64,000 nucleotides of DNA from Cepaea nemoralis. Lineage: Eukaryota; Mollusca; Gastropoda; Stylommatophora; Helicidae. Positions 57,371-64,000 of the stretch are shown here, piece by piece (within the stretch, counting starts at the first letter, position 1; every line of letters begins with the position of its first letter). The notes beneath the pieces are model-generated. The model saw only the letters and a program-made list of their open reading frames with translations. It ran no database searches and was not told the DNA's origin. Made by a program: the position numbers and the translations under genes. The stretch lies in contig JACEFZ010011691.1 of NCBI GenBank assembly GCA_014155875.1, positions 1,104,501 through 1,168,500 of the forward strand, given 5' to 3'.

Positions 57371-57604
57371 TTTGATAAAGATCCAACACTGTACAGTAGA
57401 CACTTTGATCCAATGTTGCAACCCGATATTTGCAGTCAAGATGTGACACTGCAAACATTATTACTTGCTCCCCAAAATTCAGATGGAAGTGGAGAGTGGT
57501 CAATGCTTCTTAAATTCTTTTAGAAATGCAGGACTATGATTAGATAAAAATACACTAAATGACAGACCAGTATTTCAGGTATCTACCACATGTGTGGTGA
57601 CAGC

Positions 57605-58260
57605 TCATCATCATCATGTGCCGTGCTGATAAGCCTGGTCTTTTTTCACCATCTTACATGATCACCAGAGATGTGGATCATGTGTTCTTCTCGGACATGC
57701 CATGTGTCCAAACCATCCGGATATTTACTTTTCTGCATTCCCCTTGTTCTTTTCCCCTCAGTCTTGCCAGTTGCCACCAAGTTCTCTAGTGTATTTCTTC
57801 TCATAGTGTGTCTAAAGAATTTTGACTGTTTACATCTAATTTCTCTAATCAATTTATTATTTTCAGTTGCTTCTTATAAGACATGCTCATTGGTTTTTCT
57901 GTCTGTCCATGGTATTCTTTGCCTATTTCACAGAAACCACATTTTCACTGCAATTAGATGTTTTTCAGCATGTCTGCTCATTGTCCATGTTTCACATCCA
58001 TATACAAGTACAAGTTCTATCTCTTTACTTGACATCTGTTTATTCGTCAGTATGTTTTCCATCTTGCAAAAGACTACCTTTGATATGGCGCTTTTTGTTC
58101 TAATCTCTTCAAAGCACCTCCCATCAGATGTTATGACCTTCCCAAGATATCTGCACCAATTCATTTGTTTAAGAATACTCCAACTTAAAATGAGACTCTG
58201 TATGTTATATTAATAATTATTACATTGTGTTATTTCAAATACAATTTCTTTCTTCTTACA
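57605..58260 (-). pseudogene. Family A LINE 3' end in the diverged unit
   Basis: Same fragment as in units 1-5: RYLGKVITSDGRC near 58150, and RNTLENLVATGKTEGKR near 57790. About 30 bases are missing around 58020, which removes part of the MRKRVLKYF segment. Confidence 0.75.
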
Positions 58261-58651
58261 ATTAGAATGACACTATGATGAAAAAACAATACAAATAAGC
58301 AACACTGTATAAAAAAAAATCCTAAAAAGGGATTCAATAAATCATTAAATCTTTTCTTTCTCTCTGATAGCTCAATATTCAATGTTTTAGCAGGTTCACT
58401 GTCTTCCACAACCCGATACAAAACCGGAAACCAGAAACCGTGAATGTGCAGAAGGATCCATTGGTCCCCAAAATATGGCTATGAAATGACCATGATTCCA
58501 ACATCATTCATTCATTCAACTATCATGTGAAAATACCAAAAACGCCATCTTAGTTTCTGCAGAATAGATCAGCCTAACATTCCGTGCAAAGCTATTTGTT
58601 GAAATTATTGTGATTTTGAAATAAATTAAATTATTTGGCACACTGTAAGTC

Positions 58652-58898
58652 TCCCTGGCCTAGGAGTTAATGTCTTTCTCCGTAATCCTGTATATTCTTG
58701 TGAGTAACATAACCTGCGCTAGAATCAGTAGCAGTTGTCACCATGTTAGTAACTTACGGGGTATGTGAGCCAGCCGCTCAGAAAGCAATGGCAAACTACT
58801 GAGCGTAATCTAGTACTGCCTAGTATATCAACAGCAGCTGCAAAATGCTGGTGTTGACTGGAACGTCCTGTAAGGGATATGCAACATTTTAAAAAAAA
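58652..58898 (+). mobile_element. SINE with tRNA-like head, plus orientation
   Basis: Inserted in segmental duplication copy B between GTAAGT and GGTAATTTTATT (copy A reads GTAAGTAATTTTATT at about 13186). The head TCCCTGGCCTAGGAGTTAAT is box A-like. The middle domain CAGAAAGCAATGGCAAACTA is shared with 18750-19056, and the A-rich tail is at 58888-58897. A short GTAA repeat may be the target-site duplication. Confidence 0.75.
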
Positions 58899-58930
58899 GG
58901 TAATTTTATTTTCTAGAGCTTGTTAAGATT

Positions 58931-59101
58931 AATCTTACGCTCAGAGGAAAGGCGAGACAGACATATAATCAGATTGCTACTGGAACTATTAGTGTTGGAA
59001 CTCTTCGCTGGCTACTGAGGATTTGGTTGGAGCGCTTATGGGAATTTCCCGAATGCTGTGATGTCGGTTCCTAAATCAATCAATCAATCAATCAATCTTA
59101 C
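58931..59101 (+). mobile_element. 155-bp LINE 3' end with 8-bp TSD
   Basis: The insertion at 58939-59093 is flanked by AATCTTAC (58931-58938 and 59094-59101). It ends in (CAAT)n. The body matches 2310-2425 of the RNase H-type LINE (GACATATAATCAGATT segment). Copy A has the empty site near 13215. Confidence 0.85.
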
Positions 59102-59213
59102 TTATTTGTATATGGATTTTCGAATTATGCATCCATTTTTACATATATTTGGAGAGTAACATAGCCACCATCTTCCACGTTCAAAACATGCAATTTGAAC
59201 TACTAAAATTAAG

Positions 59214-59752
59214 TGATTCTCTGCCATGCACCACTATAATGGTGAAATGATGACCGTTAGTTAATTGCTTCAGTAATTTTAATGCCCAGTAAATGACGTT
59301 TTACATCGAAACAAGGTCTCTCATTCGAAAAACACTGAATGCGAGGTAGCAAGCATCTCAACTTCGAGAAGAATTTATAGTTAAATTGTGGTTACTTTTC
59401 TGATTTTAGAAATGAGTACACCCTCTGGTTTTCAGCCTCGTTTATTCACATTAGATAACAGTTTTAAACAATTTTACATTATAGTTATTCTGATTTAAAG
59501 GACTTTGTGAAAGATTCTAAACTGATAGCATGTGGTTAATGTGGTTATTCAGTTAAAATAAATTATGTAGCAGACAGTCATAATGGAAAACAAAACTCAA
59601 CTGAAAGTTTGTCATCATGTTGAATTAGGCTTGCTCTAATGGGCAACACTTGCGCCCCTATGTTTGCTTTGCCTATCACAAAGTATTTAAAGAGTATTTA
59701 AATAATTAAATGTAAAAGAATAATAATTATAACTAAATAGAAAATTATAACT
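59214..59752. other. No gene recognised
   Basis: AT-rich stretch between segmental duplication copy B and the family B insertion. Confidence 0.45.
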
Positions 59753-60320
59753 AAATAGAAAATACAACAGAGATTAGGAGCAGAATAGGGCAGGCAAAAG
59801 CCGCATTTCATAAAATGAAGAGTATCTTATGCAATAAGTCACTGTCACTGAATGTAAGAAAGAGAGTGCTGAAATGCTATGTAGAACCAGTTTTGCTGTA
59901 TGGCAGTGAATCTTGGAATGTAAATGAACAAATTAAGAAGAAATTAGAAGCAACAGAGATGTGGTTCCTGAGACGAATGTTGCGAATTCCTTGGACTGCC
60001 AGAGTAACTAACGACGACTGCCTGAAACAGGCTAATGAAACTAGAACATTATATACAACAATAAGACAGAGACAAACAGCTTTCCTCGGTCATGTGATGA
60101 GAAGAGAGGCATTGGAGAACATCGTAACAACTGGAAAGATCGAGGGGAAGAGAGGCAGAGGTAGACCAAGAGAAGTGATGCTGGATGGATTGAGACGGTG
60201 GCATGGAGGAATATCAGCAGCAGAGTTGATCCAGAAAACCAAAGACCGAGATCTATGGAGAGCCATGAACGCCTACGCCAGCCGGCACGGCACTTGATGA
60301 TGATGATGAAATAGAAAATA
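59753..60320 (+). mobile_element. Family B LINE 3' end, intact ORF fragment, 12-bp TSD
   Basis: The insertion at 59765-60308 is flanked by exact AAATAGAAAATA (59753-59764 and 60309-60320). It encodes an unbroken 160-codon C-terminal segment (59815-60297): LNVRKRVLKCYVEPVLLYGS, EMWFLRRMLRIPWTARVTND, RQTAFLGHVMRREALENIV, TTGKIEGKRGRGRPREVMLD, ending NAYASRHGT and a stop, then (GAT)n. The intact frame and exact TSD indicate a recent insertion. The left end lies within the TSDGRC-TEI region, as in the family A insertion at 13803. Confidence 0.9.
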
Positions 60321-60494
60321 GTGTATATATTTTGTCTCAGTACAATCTGCCTCTTTTGTTCCTGGCATTTTCCATCTTGCGTGAAAATGGTGTACTTCAC
60401 AAATATGTATTTTATTGTGTTTTTTTGGTGTTATGCAGCAGTTCTTGTGATATTGGTGAAAAAAAGTGGTGTTTATCATCATCTATTATTCTAT

Positions 60495-60585
60495 ATTATA
60501 TTACAGGACATCACTGTCAACACCAGTATTCTACCACTGTTGATTTCTTGGCAAGATTACACTCAGTAGTCGCTAACTTCTAGGC
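60495..60585 (-). mobile_element. SINE 3'-end fragment
   Basis: The plus strand reads ATCACTGTCAACACCAGTATT then TTGGCAAGATTACACTCAGT, the complement of the SINE end seen at 18785-18845 and 58820-58880. Head missing. Confidence 0.6.
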
Positions 60586-60721
60586 CCGGGAGACCGGCGT
60601 GTTTATCATTATTCAGTCAATTTAACACGATTATTTTCAAAGTATAAGAAATAACGCCTTGGTAAGTGGAAATTTTAAATAATTTTCACCCCTTTATTTT
60701 AAATTATTGTTACATAATATA

Positions 60722-60725
60722 TCAT

Positions 60726-60803
<78 letters not shown>
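60722..60803. repeat. (AT)n microsatellite
   Basis: About 80 bases of TA repeats with one interruption, directly before Helitron copy 2. A shorter TA run (61727-61742) follows that element. Confidence 0.95.
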
Positions 60804-60809
<6 letters not shown>

Positions 60810-61726
60810 GAGTGTATGTTTGTTTGTGTGTGGGGATTTATGTATTGGATGCGTTCGATAACGGTACATCCGATTGAGATGAAATTTTCTACACGTCTTC
60901 CTTTCATTCATTTGCAACCGACTATAATAATTTCTTAATGTAAAATCTTCGACTTATTTAATAACATTTACTTTTCCATTTTCATTATATAATGTCTATA
61001 TAACAGGGGGACTTCACTCTAGAAAAGTTATTTCAAGGGGCATAACTTTTAATAACATTTCTATATACTTTATAGTCATATTGTTGGACTTACTTGCACT
61101 ATTGTTAAACTCTTTATCTATAGTTATTTTCAGGCATATGAGTTATAATAAATAATGATATAATCTTTAAGGCATTTTCAAAGTTTTCATAAAAATAATG
61201 CATAATGCATAACATTGTAATCCATCTTTTTCTACAGTTTTCATTGAATGGTGTGTGGAAGGACATTCTTTTAAGTTACTGTGCGCCAAGAGCTGGGCGA
61301 AACCACGCCGGTCAGACAGATAGACAGACAGACAGTCGGGAACGGGAGAGCTTATATGACTACTTATATGAATTAAATTAGATGCTCCCCACCAGGGACT
61401 GGGTGAAGCCGGGCCGGGACAGACAGACAGACAGACAAACAGATAGTCAGGAACGGGAGAGCTTATATGACTACGTATATGAATTAAATGAGATGCTCCC
61501 CACCAGGGACTGGGTGAAGCCGGGCCCGGTCAGACAGACAGACAGACAGATAGTCGGGAACGGGAGAGCTTATATGACTACTTATATGAATTAAATGAGA
61601 TGCTCCCCACCAGGGACTGGGTGAAGCCGGGCCGGGTCAGCCAGACAGACAGACAAACAAGCAGACAGACTGATAGATAGATAGATCCCCTCCAGGGCCT
61701 GGGCGAAGCCGGGCCGGGTCAGCTAG
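60804..61726 (+). mobile_element. Helitron-like element, copy 2
   Basis: Parallel to 23314-24407: starts AAAACAGAGTGTATGT (first bases merged into the TA run), contains CATCCGATTGAGATGAAATT and the same internal order, and ends GGTCAGCTAG (CTAG 61723-61726) before T. It has five terminal-segment iterations where copy 1 has six. Flanking TA repeats suggest insertion into a microsatellite. Confidence 0.8.
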
Positions 61727-61744
61727 TATATATATATATATATC

Positions 61745-62320
61745 TTGTAACACAAAAATCACAATATACAAAACACTGATCAGACCAGTTGTGCTGTATG
61801 GCTCTGAAACCTGGAGTACAATGAAAGGAGATGAAGCCTAGTTACAAACCTTTGAGAACAAAGTTTTAAGATGCATCTTTGTACCCATTAGGGATACACA
61901 AAGTGGAGAGTGGAAAAGAAGAAGTAACAAAGACATTTATGATCTGTTTAAGTCCCCGCTAATCACTGGTATCACGAAGGCTAATAGACTACAATGGCTG
62001 GGGCATATAGAGAGAATGGAAGATAATAGGGAAACAAAACTCGCTTACACTCAGGAAATCAATTGCCATAGACCCCAAGGTAGACAAGAAGACGGTTGAG
62101 AGATAATACATATACAGACCTACAAGCACTTGGAATCAACGACTGGCAAGAGAAGGTCCACCAGAGAGACGAATGGAGACGAATTGTATCTGCAGCAAAG
62201 AACCTCAACGGCTCGGAACACTGTAGAAGAAGAAGAAGAAGAAGAAGAAGAAGAAGAAGAAGAAGAAGAAGAAGAAGAAGAAGAAGAAGAAGAAGAAGAA
62301 GAAGAAGAAGAAGAAGAATA
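61745..62320 (+). pseudogene. Family E LINE 3' end with (AAG)n tail
   Basis: Plus strand: IYKTLIRPVVLYGSETWSTM (near 61760), ITKANRLQWLGHIERMEDNR (near 61975), then in another frame LGINDWQEKVHQRDEWRRIV and AAKNLNGSE (62125-62215). A stop near 61840 and a frame break near 62095 make it dead. Similar C-terminal segments close RTE-like LINE proteins. The tail is a GAA repeat of about 97 bases (62222-62318). Confidence 0.8.
62222..62318 (+). repeat. (AAG)n microsatellite at a LINE tail
   Basis: About 32 trinucleotide repeats without interruption, contiguous with the family E 3' end. Confidence 0.95.
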
Positions 62321-62588
62321 TATCATTATTGTTACAATTTTTCTAACATCTCACATTATTAGTAACACTGTCATGTTCCTTGTGCAATCTTCTTTAATTT
62401 GATATATAATACAATATATCTATCATTCTAACAATTTTTAAAGCATTATTGTGACACACCACTACTTTCAATTTTCTGCCATCAATTTCTGTTTGGTCAG
62501 GACCCACGTTTTGTTTGGCAGAAAAACAGTTAACCAGAATACAAGTTTAAAGATTTATAAAGATACTATTATTAATATTATGGGAGAG

Positions 62589-62722
62589 TTTATACATAGT
62601 GCGCTATGAATAAACAGATACTTTATACATAGTGAAGTATGAATAAACAGATACTTTATACATAGTGAAGTATGAATAAACAGATACTTTATACATAGTG
62701 AAGTATGAATAAACGGATATTT
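62589..62722 (+). repeat. 33-bp tandem repeat, four copies
   Basis: TTTATACATAGTGAAGTATG-type units, the first and last slightly diverged. Confidence 0.9.
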
Positions 62723-63155
62723 TATATATATAGTTGTAGTAGTATGGCGTTTAAATATCAAGAATAATTTTCCAGATTGGTATCTCCAACACAAATAATT
62801 GTGTCCCCAGGCGAGTTCAAGAATTGTTAACTTGTGTTTCTGTACACTTATGTTTACAGGCATCCATCTTTGTTTACATTACCGACCTAATATTTCCTAC
62901 TATTTATGTCCTGATAATTCTGGTCCAAGCTGACGGTAATATGCGTCACCTCAGAGAGATATGATTAGGCAAATCACCAGGCTTTCGATTGACTGGCCTC
63001 ATGAATTAACAAATAAACAAGAAAATTCCATGCATATAAAGTGCAGGAAAACCTGGTATATGTGAAGCAGGTTGAAAAGAGAGAGGGGAGAGATAGATAA
63101 CGAAGATAGTGTGAGAGACAGAGATACGAGAAAGATGTGTTGAAAGACATAAAAA
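62723..63155. other. No gene recognised
   Basis: AT-rich to mixed sequence, passing into purine-rich text at about 63080. Confidence 0.4.
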
Positions 63156-63356
<201 letters not shown>

Positions 63357-63564
63357 TCGTGTTCGGATGGCTAAGCGCCTATCCCAAAGCAACAAAGACA
63401 GGACAGATAAAAAAAGAAAGGCAAGTGTGCAGGTTCTTGTGCAGCAAGGTAAAGACACAGGTAACCAACACCTAAAACACGAAAACCCTTGGAAAGATTG
63501 TTTGTTGCCTAAAGCGAGATCATCAGACTAGCATTGGTTGATATAAACTTATTTGTCCTTCATT

Positions 63565-64000
63565 GACCAGGTATCTGTTATGTGGTTACTTCAGTGCACT
63601 CTCCAAAGAGTGGGACAGGTCGGGAGATAAACAGTTATCAGTTGGGGTATCTTCATTGACTGGGTTCTACTCAAAATGCTCCCATCCATTCTTACTGCTG
63701 GCAGGTCTGTGTTCACAATATGGTTGTTTAGGGAGAACCATGTAACCGATGCCTTTGCAGGGTTGACAGGGGCACTGGCTTCAGCACACCATGAGGAAAT
63801 CCAATCTAGTTTGCCCTGCATGTCATTGGCAAACGCATGTCTTTCTTGACCCTGTCGATACACGAGAATGTCGTCAGCAAATGACAGAGTCGTACCACTC
63901 CCGTCCAACTGTTCTTCATTGATCGGCACCGTATACACGTTGAATAGTACTGGTGACAGTGGTGAACCCTGCGGCAATCCTGGACATATCGTTATCGGCT
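63565..64000 (-). pseudogene. Non-LTR reverse transcriptase fragment (continues beyond the window)
   Basis: Minus strand: GLPQGSPLSPVLFNVYTVPI (63915-63980) and LSFADDILVYRQGQERHAF (near 63870, catalytic pair), then DWISSWCAEA and NPAKASVTWFSL (near 63770). This is the RT core style of Jockey/I/CR1-type elements, possibly the same family as the RNase H fragments. The open frame ends at 63591 with unrelated codons, so there is a frame break. The upstream part lies outside the window. Confidence 0.8.

Larger units (their letters stand above)
55262..58370 (+). repeat. Diverged sixth composite unit
   Basis: Order as in units 1-5: a short GGTCACTG minisatellite (55273-55360), spacer with 72-codon ORF (55519-55737), expanded 35-bp minisatellite, LINE 3' end on the minus strand (57605-58260), AT-rich tail. 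Divergence from the array units is clearly higher than among the five. Confidence 0.85.
54142..59213 (+). repeat. Segmental duplication, copy B
   Basis: Counterpart of 1333-13460. It carries one diverged composite unit instead of five, and three retroelement insertions absent from copy A (55398-55473, about 58652-58898 and 58939-59093). Confidence 0.8.

Noticed and set aside
60666..60938. Tyr/Ile-repeat ORFs
   Set aside because: Frames of the (AT)n microsatellite.
62096..62402. Poly-Arg, poly-Glu and poly-Ser ORFs
   Set aside because: Frames of the (AAG)n microsatellite at the family E tail.

Overview
The window is animal nuclear DNA dominated by transposable elements. There is no operon structure or bacterial gene. 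It carries non-LTR retrotransposon fragments with low-complexity 3' tails, a complete LTR retrotransposon, a mariner, Helitron-like elements, tRNA-derived SINEs, a MITE and long minisatellites. One host-type gene is visible: a C2H2 zinc-finger array of about 23 fingers, with a splice acceptor. The mix of elements and protein style suggests a lophotrochozoan, probably a gastropod mollusc. That is inference; no diagnostic single-copy gene is present.

Layout. 1-676 is an LTR-like repeat with an inverted copy at 28967-29649. 1333-13460 is copy A of a segmental duplication whose copy B lies at 54142-59213. Copy A contains five tandem units of about 1.77-1.91 kb (3671-12908). Each unit has a GGTCACTG minisatellite, a spacer and the 3' end of a non-LTR element. 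Copy B has one diverged unit in which a 35-bp motif, single in copy A, has expanded to about 45 copies. 13460-21900 holds LINE fragments (families A, B, D and an RNase H-bearing family), a repeated non-coding module, a degraded tRNA-Asp-like gene, a SINE and a 256-bp fold-back MITE. 21935-26220 is a three-level nest: a decayed mariner is split by a family A LINE with an exact 7-bp target-site duplication (TSD), and the LINE is split by a Helitron-like element. 26885-28598 is a long broken reverse-transcriptase gene ending in a (GAT)n tail. 28.6-36.5 kb is mostly unassigned, with two tRNA-derived SINE heads, a decayed coiled-coil ORF and a 40-nt tRNA-Pro complement. 37311-39865 is the zinc-finger exon. 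40-44.2 kb is repeats. 44250-52586 is a complete LTR retrotransposon with 611-bp LTRs, a 5-bp TSD and one long gag-pol ORF. 59.7-64 kb holds a LINE 3' end with a 12-bp TSD, a second Helitron-like copy, large microsatellites and a further RT fragment.

Most unusual feature. In the LTR element the integrase C-terminal GPY/F module lies between protease and reverse transcriptase, the Gmr1-like pol order, and the integrase catalytic core is absent. The ORF is nevertheless open and the LTRs are nearly identical, which suggests a recently active element that needs integrase supplied by another copy.

Family letters: A, B, D and E are my working labels for non-LTR element families recognised by their C-terminal regions and tails. 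C is a non-coding repeat. All boundaries, counts and similarities were read by eye.
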